DNA of 64,000 bases, from contig NC_080542.1 of NCBI RefSeq assembly GCF_028640845.1, positions 131,462,580-131,526,579 of the forward strand. The letters are read 5' to 3'. The stretch comes from Ahaetulla prasina. Its lineage: Eukaryota; Chordata; Lepidosauria; Squamata; Colubridae. Below the pieces are notes generated by a model, which saw only the letters and a list, made by a program, of their open reading frames with translations, was not told the origin of the DNA and did no database searches. Both the position numbers and the translations under genes were made by a program. This document shows, piece by piece, positions 41,584-52,849 of this stretch. The number at the start of each line of letters is the position of its first letter. Position 1 is the first letter of the stretch.

Positions 41584-43117
41584 GTGCTAGATGGCTGTAA
41601 GGCAAAATTAAAAGGTCTTCTGAAGAGAGAAAGAGAAAGCAAATCCTGGAGGAAAACACACTTATTGGAATGGATTGCTAATGAGTAAGAATAAAGATGG
41701 TCCATTTTTTTTCTCCAGTGACTCAAGAAACCTTTTGAATTTTTTTTTAATGGCTCTGAAGCACGCCAGAATATCAGACATGGATTCTTGATGTTGTTCC
41801 CTGTTCTCTCCCCTCACGTGAGAACATGAGTCATTGCATAGATGTGCACTGAAAAAGAGTGAGCGAACTTGCAATAGTAATGGGTAATTAGCTAGGCGGT
41901 AACATTCCCATGAGATGCTTGTTCATTCTGATTACAGTGGAACTTGGCCATGCAAAATCTCCAGTTCTGCATGTCTATTACTTCACCATTATTAAATGTA
42001 GATTTAATGTTTTAATTTATACCTTGGGGAATGGTACCACATTATTCAAACTATTCCAAAGCCACCTGTCTCTTTACATTAAGATTGGATAGGAGAAGTA
42101 TTAACTCAACTGTGCCCCCCTTAAAAAAAATATCCCTCTAGTCACCCCATCTATTAATAGGGATGTAGTTTGACACTTGACAGTTGCAAGTGAATATTAA
42201 GGTTTGCTGAATTTTGTATACAGTTCATATGACCTATAGTTTAGAACAGGGTCTCTCAACCTTGGGAACTTAAGATGTATGGATTTCAACAACTAGAATG
42301 CTGCTGGGAAATTCTTGGATTTGACGTCCACACATCTTACAGCTCCCAAGTTTTAAAAAACCCATTGGTTTAGATTAGCCTTTCCTAAGCCGATACATTT
42401 AGGTGTTTAAGACTACAATTCCCAGCATGCAGTCTGAGAGAATTCTGGGAATCCAAATGCATTTGGAATGCAGTTATTTGGAAAAGATGTTTATTCACAT
42501 ATGATCTACCAATGTATCATAACATTTACTGGTAATTTGATTTCTTGAAATTTCAATATGCATGTCCTTCCTCCCATTTTAGTTATTTTGGACTGAATTG
42601 ATCATTTCATTAATTTTATGCTTTGAATAAGTTAGTTGTTGGCCTTCTCACTTGTAAAAAAACAAAAAGGAAGGAATATGTGCATAGTGTTTATTGCATT
42701 AAGGATTAAACTTTGTTCAGCCAGCAAAACAAAGTAATCTTCACTGTATAGATTAATTACTTTCCACTAAGTGGAAATAATGCACCTCTCCTGAAATTTA
42801 GAGTGTTCGTTTTTTGTAGGTCTTACAATAGTCTGTCTCACGATATTAGCATTTCCCATGATTTCCCATTATTCATACTGGGAAATTCTGGGAATTGTAA
42901 TTCCAATACATCTGGAATTCTAACACATCTAAAGAACATTGGTCTGGGAAAAATTAATTTTGAGTTGACTTTGGCTTCCCTATTCGTCGTTTCTTATCCT
43001 GTGGCAATAGCATAATGTACCTACTAGCAGAAATACCTTCTTTAGCAACTGCTGGACTTTTGCCCCACTTGAATTTGTAGTTAAAAAAAACTTCTTATTC
43101 AAATAATAGTCATACGT
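41584..43117. other. noncoding DNA with MITE-like palindromic scraps
   Basis: 42244-42355 starts ACAGGGTCTCTCAACCTTGG and ends AGCTCCCAAG, a decayed palindromic element like family 3. 42380-42480 and 42865-42945 contain CAATTCCCAGCATGC and TTCTGGGAATTG scraps. The rest has no recognised gene or repeat. Confidence 0.45.
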
Positions 43118-43336
43118 CAAGTAAAGTACCCCTTCATGGATTACGACCTTGTTGTGGCAAAGGGGCCTGTGTAGCTCAATGAAGCTATGAGCTTTGCCAT
43201 GCAGGGACACCCAAGATGAACAGGTCATAGCAGAGAGTTCTGACAAAACGTGATCCACTAGAGAAGGAAATGACCACTCATTCCAGTATCTTTGCCATGA
43301 AAACCCCATGGACAAGTACAAAAAGGAAAAAAAGAT

Positions 43337-44190
43337 ATGACGCCAGAAGATGAGCCCTTCAGTTCAAAAGGTGTCCAATATGCTAATGGGGAAGAGCAGA
43401 GGGCTAGTACTAGTAGCACCAGTAAGAATGAAGCAACTGGGCCAAAGCCAAAAGGATGTTCAGCTGTGGATGCATCTGGTGGTGAAAGGAAAGTCCGAGG
43501 CTGTAAAGATTTTTTCTCCATAGGAACCTGGAATGTAAGATCCATGAATCCAGGTAATCTGGACGTGGTCAAACAAGAGATGATAAGACTGAACATTGAC
43601 ATCTTAGGAATCAGTAAACTAAAATAGTCAGGAATGGGTGAAGTTAATTTAGATGACCATCAGGTATACTACTGCAGGCAAGAATCCCTCAGAAGAAATG
43701 GATTAGCCTTCATAATCAATAAAAGAATAGGAAAAGCAATACTGGGATACAATCCTCAAAATGACAGAATGATCTCAGTTTGAATCCAAGGCAAAACATT
43801 CAATATCACAGTAGTCCAAGTCTATGCCCCAACCACTGGTGCTGAAGAGGATGAAATTGACCGGTTCTATGAAGCCCTACAGCACCTTATAGAATTAACA
43901 CCAAAAATGATGGTGGGGGGATTGGAATGCTAAAGTAGGAAGCCCTATGAAGCCCTACAGCACCTTATAGAATTAACACCAAAAAATGATGGTGGGGGAT
44001 TGGAATGCTAAAGTAGGAAGCCAAAAGATAACCGAATAACAGGCAAGTTTGGCCTTGGAGTACAAAATGAAGCAGGGCACAGGCTGATAAAATTCTGCCA
44101 AGATAATACGATGGTCATAGTAAACACTCTTTTCCAACAACCCAAGAGAAAACTCTACATCACCAGATGGTCAACACAGAAATCAGATTG
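43337..44190 (+). pseudogene. BovB apurinic-type endonuclease domain, broken
   Basis: The first frame (43337-43627) contains FFSIGTWNVRSMNPGNLDVV and LNIDILGISKLK, the N-terminal APE motifs. The Glu after GIS, normally in a GISE(L)K box, is not seen in the same form. Beyond a stop at 43627 come GRNGLAFIINKR-like and VVQVYAPT segments, then a 78-bp tandem duplication (43867-44022) that destroys the AGDWNAKVG-type box, then GKFGLGVQNEAG. This domain nicks target DNA in intact elements. It cannot be functional here. Confidence 0.8.
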
Positions 44191-44195
44191 ACTAT

Positions 44196-45143
44196 GTGCT
44201 CTGCAGCCAAAGATGGAGAAGCTCTATACAGTCAGTAAAAACAAGACCAGGAGCTGACTGTGGCTCAGATCATGAGCTTCTCCTTGCAAAATTTAGGCTT
44301 AAATTGAAGAAAGTAGGGAAAAGCAATAGGCCACTCAGGTATGAACTAAATCATATCCCTGATGAATATACAGTTGAGGTGACAAATAGATTTAAGGAAT
44401 TAGATCTGATAGAGTGCCTGAAGAACTATGGACAGAGTACAACATTGTACATTGTACAAGAGGTAGCAACTAAAACCATCCCAAAGAAAAAGAAAGGCAA
44501 GAAAGCAAAATGGCTTTCTGAGGAAGCTTTGCAAATAGCTGAGGAAAGAAGGAAAGCAAAAGGCAAGGGAGAAAGAGAAAAATATACCCAGTTGAATGCA
44601 GAATCTCAGAGAATAGCTAGAAGAGATAAGAATACATTCTTAAATGAACAGTGCAAAGAAATAGAAGAAAACAATAGAATAGGGAGGACTGGAGATCTCT
44701 TCAAGAAAATTGGAGATATGAAGGGAATGTTTCATGCAAAGATGGGCATGATAAAGGACCAAAGTGGCAGGGACCTAACAGAGGCAGAAGAGATTAAGAA
44801 GAGGTGGCAAAATTACACAGAAGAACTATATAAGAACAAGCTTAACATCACTGATAATCACAATGGGGTGGTCACTGACCTTGAGCCAGACATCCTAGAA
44901 GTCAAATGGGCCTTAGGAAATCTGAGCAACAACAAAGCTAGTAGAGGAGACAGTTTTCTAGCTGACCTATTCAAAATCTTAAAAGACAATGCAGTAAAAG
45001 CTACACTCAATTTGTCAGCAAATTTGGAAAACTCAGCAGTGGCCACAGGATTGGAAAAGGTTAGTTTATATTCCAATTCCAAAGAAAGGCAATGCCAAAG
45101 AATGTTCAAACTATCGCACCATTGCACTCATTTCACATGCTAG
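44196..45143 (+). pseudogene. BovB ORF, linker between endonuclease and RT
   Basis: A 315-codon frame. It begins at the end of the endonuclease (SDHELLLAKFRLKLKK, residues 24-39, the SDH catalytic box) and continues through a Lys-rich linker (TIPKKKKGKKAKWLSEEALQ) to the entry to the RT (AEEIKKRWQNYTEELYK, DILEVKWALGNLSNNKASR). A frameshift near 45060 sends the frame into a nonsense end (QRMFKLSHHC). The ATG is internal. Confidence 0.82.
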
Positions 45144-45150
45144 TAAGATT

Positions 45151-45537
45151 ATGCTTAAAATCCTACAAGCTAGGCTCCAGCAGTATGTGGATCAAGAATT
45201 ACCAGAAGTGCAGGCAGGATTTCGAAGAGGCAGAGGAACTAGAGATCAAATTGCCAACATATGCTGGATCATTGAGAAAGCTAGGGAGTTCCAGAAAAAC
45301 ATCTATTTCTGCTTCATTGACTATGCTAAAGCCTTTGATTGTGTGGATCACAGCAAATTGTGGCAAGTTCTTAAAGAGATGGGTGTACCAGACCATCTCA
45401 TTTGTCTCTTGAAAAACCTGTATGTGGGTCAAGAAGCAACAGTGAGAACTGGATATGGAACCACTAGATTGGTTCAAAATTGGGAAAAGAGTCCGGCAAG
45501 CCCTGCCCATTTAACTTATATGCAGAGCACATCATGA
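45151..45537 (+). pseudogene. BovB reverse transcriptase fingers and palm
   Basis: A 128-codon frame with ILQARLQQYVDQELPEVQAG, FRRGRGTRDQIANI and the first catalytic motif FIDYAKAFDCVDH. It ends shortly after VRTGYGTTRLVQN, in a frameshift. The second catalytic motif is out of frame just downstream, at about 45600-45632, where LRYADDTTLMAESEEELK can be read, so both Asp motifs survive in sequence but not in one frame. Confidence 0.85.
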
Positions 45538-45766
45538 GAAAGGCAGGATGAATCGTAAATTGGAATTAAGATTGCTGGGAGAAATATCAACAACCTCAGA
45601 TATGCAGATGATACCACTCTAATGGCAGAAAGTGAAGAGGAACTAAAAAGCCACTTGATGTAGGTGAAGGAGGAGAATGCAAGTTGGCTTGAAACTCAAC
45701 TTAGATTTAAGAGATCTAAGATCATGACATCTGGCCCTCTCAATTCCTGGCAGATTCCTGGAAGAA

Positions 45767-46231
45767 ATGGAGGTAGTGACAGATTTTATTTTCCTGGACT
45801 CCAAGATCACAGCAGATGGGAACTTCAGCCAAGAAATTAAAAAATGCTTGCTCCTGGGGAGGAAAGCTATGGCAAATCTAGACAGAATACTAAAAAGTAG
45901 AGACATCACCCTGCCAATAAAAGTGCATATAGTCAAGGCTATGGTTTTCCCAGTTGCAATGTATGGCTGTGAAAGTTGGACCATAAGAAAGGCTGAGCGC
46001 CAAAGAATTGAGGCCTTTGAACTCTGGTGCTGGAGGAGATTCCTGAGAGTCCCTTGGACTGCAAGGCTAAGAAACAAGTCAGTCCTAGAGGAGATCAACC
46101 CTGACTGCTCTTTAGAAGGCCAGATTCTGAAAATGAAATTGAAATACTTTGGCTACCTAATGAGAAGGAAGGACTCACTGGAGAAGAGCCTAATGCTGGG
46201 AAAGATTGAGGGCAAAAGAAGAAGAGGATGA
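45767..46231 (+). pseudogene. BovB RT C-terminal domain
   Basis: A 154-codon frame with VVTDFIFLDSKITADGNFSQ, MVFPVAMYGCESWTIRKAER, RIEAFELWCWRRFLRVPWTA and LKYFGYLMRRKDSLEKSLML, the conserved BovB/RTE C-terminus. It stops at 46231, then GVSEAVGLSLNGLQ and DRKAWRNVVPGV continue after the stop to the 3' end. Confidence 0.85.
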
Positions 46232-46389
46232 CAGAGAATGAGATGGCTGGATGGAGTCAGTGAAGCAGTAGGTTTGAGCTTAAATGGACTCCAGAGGATG
46301 GTAAAGGATAGGAAGGCCTGGAGGAACGTTGTCCCTGGGGTCGCAATGGGTCGACACGACTTTGCAACTGACAACAACAAGTAAAGTAC

Positions 46390-46904
46390 TAACCTCTAGC
46401 ATTAGATGAATTTCAAGAATGCCTGTGAATCCACAATATTTCCCTTTAATCTTTCATAGAAAAAGAAAGGAACCCTGCAATTCATTGATTTGCTTAGCCA
46501 GTTGGTCTTGGAAAAGATGAAGTTAAATGGTAGATGGTGTTTGGACTATTTGCTGTTTTATAGCTGCTAACTTAGTTTGATACTTCTGATTTATATTTAT
46601 GTCACATGAAACAAGTTGAGTTTAGGGTGATCTTAAAAAGCTAAGTAGAGTCAAACATAATTAATAGTTGGATAAGAAAACATCATAAAGTTCTTGTAAT
46701 CTGAACTGGAAAGTTTAAAAAAAGGAGAAAATGAATGCAAGTGTATTCCGTATTGTCACCAATAAAATAAGTTAAGTGTATCTTTCTATTTATTATAATT
46801 TAAGACCAACTTGGAGGAGATCTTGTTTTTTATCTCCCTTATGTAAGCTATTTTGAGCATGGGAAAAGCATATCTAAGAAGTCTATATTCATTTTGTAAG
46901 ATTG
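46390..46904. other. unique noncoding DNA
   Basis: No gene or repeat recognised. Confidence 0.45.
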
Positions 46905-47205
46905 TTCACAATATGTCAAGCTATTTTCCAAAGCACCTGAAGGCCGACAAGAAGAGACGGATGGAAACTAATCAAGGACAGAATCAATCTAGAACTAAAG
47001 AGAAATTTCCTGACAAGTCAGAACAATTAATCAGTGTAACAACTTGCTTCCAGAAGTTGTAAATGCTCCAACACTGGAAGTTTTTAAGAAGAGATTGGAT
47101 AACCATGTGTCTGAAATGGTATAAGATATCTTGCCTGAGTAAGGGTTGGACTAGAAGACTTCCAAGGTCTCTTCCAAATCTGTTATTCTATAAATCTGCT
47201 ATTCT
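46905..47205 (+). mobile_element. CR1 LINE 3' end, short
   Basis: GCTATTTTCCAAAGCACCTG, GGATGGAAACTAATCAAGGA-like, AGAAATTTCCTGACAAGTCA, GGGTTGGACTAGAAGACTTC and TGTTATTCTATAAATCTG follow the CR1 end at 22500-22760. 300 bp, 5' truncated, no intact frame. Confidence 0.85.
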
Positions 47206-47740
47206 CTAAACATTCTAATTGTGACATGTTGATGATCCCTGATGTAAATATGACCATGAACAAGATTTGCAATGTATTATAAAAAAATGTAAAAGTAATC
47301 TCTGGAATATTACAAACGTATTTTCAGTTTCTATCCACCGTATTTTGGATTCAGGCCAATATCTGATAGAATGTGTAGAAGTTAAGCTTGGAGATTCAGT
47401 CTGAAAGCAATTTGTCTTCAATTCATTTGGAAAATCTGGCTTTCACTGTAGGTGGCTATTGCTCGTCACTGAGTTCCTATTTATAAAAAGGTCTTAGAGT
47501 TTATAGAAACATTGGGACACTTGGCAATAGACAACAGGCATAATCATAATATCTCTCTCTCTCTCTCTCTCTCTCATTTTCCCTCCAATTTATATAGCCA
47601 CCCAATTTACCAAATAAACAACTTTGGAGAACAAAAGCTCTGAATGGTTTACGATGATTCTTCGCCCCCACTCCCACCAGTGCTGAAGCAAAGGTAAAAA
47701 TGTGATTGGGATGTAACAAGTTATTCTTCATCTTCAGTTT
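47206..47740. other. noncoding DNA with a CT tract
   Basis: A CT dinucleotide run at 47551-47575. No gene recognised. Confidence 0.5.
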
Positions 47741-47832
47741 TCCAAACAGCCACCCAACCAGCCACCCAAACAACCATCCATCCAAACAACCAAACTACCA
47801 TCCAACCATCTATGCAACCATCTGTTGTACAC
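47741..47832 (+). repeat. imperfect CCAAC / CATC / CAAC repeat
   Basis: Loose tandem units such as AGCCACCCAA and AACCATCCAT. Confidence 0.8.
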
Positions 47833-47916
47833 AACCCCCAACCTACTAACATCCAAAACTAGGTATGCACGCCCCTTACCTCTTCAACACCAATCACTTC
47901 AGATCTCAAATGCAAA

Positions 47917-48741
47917 TTGATAAATGCAAGAAACATAGTCAACAAATTACCTGAACTTATCCTCTTATTAAACAGTGGTGCATTCGATATCATTTTTGTT
48001 TGTGAAACATGGCTGAACTCATCCCTTCCTGACTCCATTATCTCAAACAAAGAATATCAAGTTCATCGATCAGATCGTGAAAACCGAAGAGGTGGTAGAG
48101 TGGCTATCTTTTACAAAAAGTCACTGAATCTAAAAAATATCCAAGTAGCACATAAACTCTCTCTTCCTGAAACTATTGTATGCGACTTATCACTTGACAC
48201 TACTCTTCGATTCTTACTATGCTACAGAGCCCCTGACTATGACATTACCCATGCAAATATGCTAACCTCAATGCTAACATGGGCTACCTCTTGCCCATAT
48301 CCTCTCATCTTCCTGGGTGACCTAAATCTACCTCTCATAAACTGGACAACTAATGAATGTTCAACTGACCCAATCCATACTACACTATACAACGCTGTTA
48401 CAAACCTAGGTCTTGAACAACTTGTAACTAACAATACAAGACTCAACAACTGCCTTGATCTCATCTTCTGCAACAATTCAAACTCAATTTACAGACTAGA
48501 AATTAAAGAACCTTTTTCCAACAGTGACCACTTCATGATTGATTTTCGTCTCAATATACGTCCATACTTAAATCGTCATAACAACAGTACTCCCAACTAC
48601 AACTTCAAAAAAGCCAATTACGACCTTATAAACAACGATCTTTCATTTCTGGACTGGCAAAATTTGTTTGCTACCTGCATAACTGCTGAAGACCACTATA
48701 GAGTCTTCCTACTTGAAATCAATAGAGTCATTAAACTATAG
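47917..48741 (+). CDS. APE-type endonuclease domain of a Jockey-superfamily LINE
   Basis: A 274-codon open frame holding a complete-looking exonuclease-endonuclease-phosphatase fold: INARNIVNKLPELILLL at the start, FVCETWLNSSLPDSI (catalytic Glu, residues 28-42), RGGRVAIFYKK, LIFLGDLNLPLINW (catalytic Asp and Asn, about residue 130), NCLDLIFC, and FSNSDHFMIDF (catalytic Asp-His, about residue 205). This domain nicks target DNA to prime reverse transcription. All main catalytic positions are kept. The true start is probably upstream of this Met. It is cut off from any RT, so it could at best make an isolated nuclease; expression is not shown. Confidence 0.72.
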   Translation: MINARNIVNKLPELILLLNSGAFDIIFVCETWLNSSLPDSIISNKEYQVHRSDRENRRGGRVAIFYKKSLNLKNIQVAHKLSLPETIVCDLSLDTTLRFLLCYRAPDYDITHANMLTSMLTWATSCPYPLIFLGDLNLPLINWTTNECSTDPIHTTLYNAVTNLGLEQLVTNNTRLNNCLDLIFCNNSNSIYRLEIKEPFSNSDHFMIDFRLNIRPYLNRHNNSTPNYNFKKANYDLINNDLSFLDWQNLFATCITAEDHYRVFLLEINRVIKL

Positions 48742-49417
48742 TTCCACAAATGACTACCATGATCAAGAAAAACAAACTACCCATATCAATAAAAAAGCTT
48801 CAATCAAAAAAAAAATCCCTCTGGAAAAGAAACAAAAAAGGCTATGTTACAAATTTCAAAAACCGCTACAGAAACATATGCAACCAAAACTGAATGCACA
48901 AATTACCACACCAAGCAAGAAGACCACACTACTAACCAGAGCATATAAAACATTTGCTAGACCAATTCTAGAATATAGCTCGCCTGTTTGGAACCCTCAC
49001 CACATCTCTGACATCAATACAATTGAACGTGTCCAGAAATATTTTACAAGAAGAGTTCTCCATTCCTCTGAAAACAATAGAATACCCTATCCCACCAGAC
49101 TTGAAATCCTAGGCTTAGAAAACTTGGAACTCTGTCGCCTTCGACAAGACCTAAGCTTAACTCACAGAATCATCTACTGTAATGTCCTTCCGGTTAAAGA
49201 CTACTTCAGCTTTAATTGCAATAATACTAGAGCAACTAATAGATTTAAACTTAATGTCAACTACTTTAATCTAGATTGCAGAAAATATGACTTCTGTAAC
49301 AGAATCATCAGTGCTTGGAACACTTTACCTGACTCTGTGGTCTCTTCCCATAATCCTAAAATCTTCAGCCAAAAACTTTCTACTATTGACCTCACCCCAT
49401 TCCTAAGAGGACCATAA
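48713..49417 (+). pseudogene. RT C-terminal part joined to a short linker after deletion
   Basis: A 234-codon frame. The first 75 residues are Lys-rich linker. From LLTRAYKTFARPILEYSSPV (about residue 75) to the end (STIDLTPFLRGP) it follows the same C-terminus as 33282-33800. The jump from linker directly to LLTRAYK removes the fingers and palm, including the FADD-type box. It overlaps the endonuclease frame by 29 bases in another frame. Confidence 0.78.
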
Positions 49418-49610
49418 GGGGTGTGCATAAGCGCACAAACGTGCCTACCGTTCCTGTCCTATTGTTTTTCTTTTCTTCTTTCTATATATATGCTTATACC
49501 TCCTTATATTTACCCATATATGTTTATATACTATATAATCTTTTGTATGATTCCTACATATATTGTTGTGACAAAATAAATAAATAAATAAATAAGTTTT
49601 CTTTCCCCCT

Positions 49611-50829
49611 ACTTTATTTCTGCTTATTGCTATTGCTGCTTGGCAATTCAAAATCCTGGTAGTATCACCCAGAATATTCAAGCAGCTTCAAAATAGTGGA
49701 ACAGTTGTGCCCTTTACTTCAAAACTGTGGTTCCTTGCACATGAAAACCATGTGCAAAAGCACATTCTTTCAGGGTGAGGCTAATCTTCTAAGGTGGCTT
49801 GGCCCTAATTCACCTTGTCACATGAGGTGGCATAGTAAACCCAATGAACAAAGCCTTGAGGAAGACCAGACGTATTGTACTTTGTGCACCCTTAATTTCT
49901 GATTTTTCCAGGACTAGAACAAATAGAAAAAGGCATTCTATCTTAGTGGAATGTCGCCTAAGTAATAAAAATTTCATATCTTGTTGTGAGTCTTGTATTT
50001 CTGGTCATGCTCTTTATTCCTCACTTTCTCTTTAATCCTGTTTTTTTCTTCCTTTGGACACTATTAAGGCTTTTCTCCCTTTTCATTCAGAGGCAAAAAG
50101 TATTTCTCTTTGCTTTATTTTATTTTCATCCTATTTATTGAGTTCAGAAGAGATTGAGAGTTATAGGAGAGTGGTTGGATCTGAACGTCTCCCTAGAATG
50201 ATAGGCAATTCTTGGTCTTTTCTATTGCTTTTCTGCAATTAGGTGAAAATAAAATAGAGATTTTAGCCTGAAATGATATAAAATACTATGGAGTGCGGGT
50301 TGTTATTGTTGTTAAAGGCTGTTTGAAAAGGGGAGAATTCAGCATTAATCTTCACTTTACAATAGGAGTCTAATTATTTGTTAAATATCCTGTTTTGCAC
50401 CATGAATAATTCATTGAGATCGAATTTACTCTGCAGCTTTCATGGTTGAGGATGATTTGAACCTGAAGTTTAGCTTAACTCCTTAACATTGTTTTGGTTA
50501 AAATAGGAAATTTTTATTTTAAGGGAACAGTTTTTCTCTTTAAAATGTAAAGTCTTTCTGCACTGGATAGGCTGCTACTAAAACTGAATGAAATTCCTAT
50601 TAAAAAAAATGGGGGTTAGTATGGGAATAATGACAATTATATCATATGATTAATGTTTTTAATGTTTCTAACATTCTAATTATTTTATATTGTTGCTTTA
50701 TGATGTAAACCAGAAGTGCTTGACAGTGAGAGGAGTGTAAGTTTATAAGTTTAATAAAATAAATAATATGCGGGTAAACTTAATTCATATTATTTGTTTC
50801 AAATATTCTAGAGAAAACAGCAATGTTTT
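49611..50829. other. unique noncoding DNA
   Basis: No gene or repeat recognised in 1.2 kb. Confidence 0.5.
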
Positions 50830-51085
50830 AGAATAGAATAGAATAGAATTATTTATTGGCCAAGTGTGAGTGGACACACAAGGAATTTGTCTTTGGTGCA
50901 TAAGTTCTCAGTGTACATAAAGAAAAAATAAAATACATTCATCAAGAATCATAAGATACAACACTTAGTGATAGTCATAGGTTACTAATAAGCAATCAAA
51001 TCGTACTAGGAAACAAATAAAACAATATAAATTGTAAAGATACAAGCAATATGGTTATAGTCATAAGTGGAAAGAGATAGGTACT
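50830..51085 (-). mobile_element. CR1/L3-like LINE 3' end
   Basis: Starts with AATAG units (50830-50848), then ATTTATTGGCCAAGTGTGAG, CACACAAGGAATTTGTCTTT, ATACAACACTTAGTGATAGT and TAGTCATAAGTGGAAAGAG. It is the reverse complement of 11400-11617. Confidence 0.65.
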
Positions 51086-52832
51086 AGAAAAGATGAGATA
51101 ATAATAATTTATTATTATTTGTAAATAAATAAATAATTTATTTAATAATTCATTTAATAATTTAGTTTGCTAAATGTCCAAGTATAATTTGTCTTTGGGT
51201 AACCCCTGTCCAGGAAGAGCAAATAAATAACTTAAATCTTCTTTCCACATTTTAACATGAGAATTGAAAACCAGCAAAAACAAGTTTTATCGGTTGCTCA
51301 TCTTTCTATCCATAGGTTAAAGCTGGACAAATGCAGCTTTAGTATAAGGAAGGCTTTAATTTCTGGTTTTTGTTGGACCCATTTCAAGAAAGAAAATTTA
51401 TTTCTACAAAATCTTTCTATCTCTTCCTGGGTCAGCAGCCCACATAGCTGGTAGTAGATTCCTCAGGAAAGGAATAATAAACTACCAGCCTGGATACCAT
51501 TTTAATTCATTATGTATCCTAGCAGATCTGCAAAGCCTTCAGAAGAAAATGATAACTCACAGCTGATATCAAATATAGCTGGGGCTGTAACTTCAAGCAG
51601 TGATTTTCGGATACTTCCCTAGACACTAAAAAATACAAACTTAAATGGTTGGTTTAAAATATGACCTAATAATAATGCTGTCTCAGCACTTGCTTGAGGA
51701 GAGCCATCTTCTCACATTTTGAAACTTTTGCTAATGGAAGCTGTTCCAGGAAAACAGTTTTTTTTTTCATATGGACAGAGATCAAGATTATGCACATCTG
51801 TCCTTGTTAAGATTACTTTCCTTTTGGAAGTCTAAACATTATGATTCTTGCTGGATAGGGAACTCCATTTTCCTTAATTGTTCGGTATAGCAAAACAGTC
51901 TTTTAAGTAAACATCTCATTTAAAATCCAATCAAATGTTACAGTTTCTTCCCCCCAATGTGCATTGAAAATGGCTATGCCCTGAACCAGTAGTAAGTTGA
52001 AATTCATGTTTATATTAAGCTAAGATCAACAGATTATTGTGTTTAATTTAATGGATAGAGCAGGGTTTTTTTTTCATGTCTGGATAAACATCTGTCAAGG
52101 ATGGTTTTGTCTTGATTTATCCCAGTGCTAGTCCTACCATTAGGCAGAATGAGGCAGCCATCTCAGGTGGCAGATACTGGGGCCAGTTATGACATCAAGG
52201 TGTTGAAGGACAGAGTGATGAGTGCCACATGGCTGGCGGTATGACCTCTAAGCTAATCTGTTGCCCTCCGGTGCTATGGAAGAGGCTGTCCTGTCACTAG
52301 TATTTAAATAAGATTCAACCACCAATCTGTTTGGCTTCTGTTTGTTGAAATAGAAAGGCATTATCTTTGGGGGGGTGTATTTGAGTCAGGGAGGGGTGCT
52401 TCAGATTGATCTTTAGGCAGAGCCAGATAATTTAAAAAGAGACTAGAACTATGGAAAACTGGATTACATCATGAATAAGTGTAAAACTGAAATGAAACCA
52501 TGAACGACAAGCTCCAGAAAGTAGAATGCATGATGATGATACGCGATCTAATCTGAACAACCTTGTCAAGTGATGCAACTGAATCAAGTCATAGGACTTG
52601 ACAAATTGCTTTCCATTCATTATTGTTTGGTTGTTTTTAAATCAAGAAAAAATAATGTTACATAAATTTCCAAATATAACAATGTGTATGTTCTTTGGAA
52701 GAAGAAGGGTCTTATTAATCTAAGGTGGTACAGAATCAGGAGGAGACTGGTAGCCAATGTGTTAGTCAGAAAAGGTGTTACCTGTTACCTGCAAAGTATA
52801 GCAAGTGACATCGCTGTGACCTGAAGTCATTG
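51086..52832. other. mostly unique noncoding DNA
   Basis: ATTT-rich at 51100-51165, then sequence without recognisable gene or repeat. 52120-52290 (AGGCAGAATGAGGCAGCCAT) is GC-richer and may be an unrecognised repeat. Confidence 0.45.
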
Positions 52833-52849
52833 CACAACTGACATAATTT

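Larger units (their letters stand above)
43130..46380 (+). mobile_element. near full-length BovB LINE (RTE clade)
   Basis: Length about 3.25 kb, close to full size for BovB. The 5' end begins CCTTCATGGATTACGACCTT and the 3' end is GGGTCGACACGACTTTGCAA then ACTGACAACAACAA. CAAGTAAAGTAC occurs at 43118-43129 and 46378-46389, a 12-bp target duplication whose CAA may be shared with the tail. The coding part has APE endonuclease and RT but is broken in several places. BovB moves between vertebrates horizontally and supplies the 3' ends and machinery of Sauria SINEs, three or four of which lie in this window. Confidence 0.92.
47865..49610 (+). mobile_element. Rex1/Babar-like LINE with internal deletion
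   Basis: Begins GCACGCCCCTTACCTCTTCA before the endonuclease and ends with 3' UTR GGGGTGTGCATAAGCGCAC and TTGTTGTGACAAAATAAATA. It has the endonuclease and the RT C-terminus but lacks the RT catalytic part between them, so it is 1.7 kb. No target duplication identified. Confidence 0.82.

Noticed and set aside
40611..41726. Long open frames of several hundred codons on both strands
   Set aside because: They are Ser/Leu- and Arg/Glu-rich translations of the GA/GACA array in all frames; no domain, and both strands are open for the same reason.
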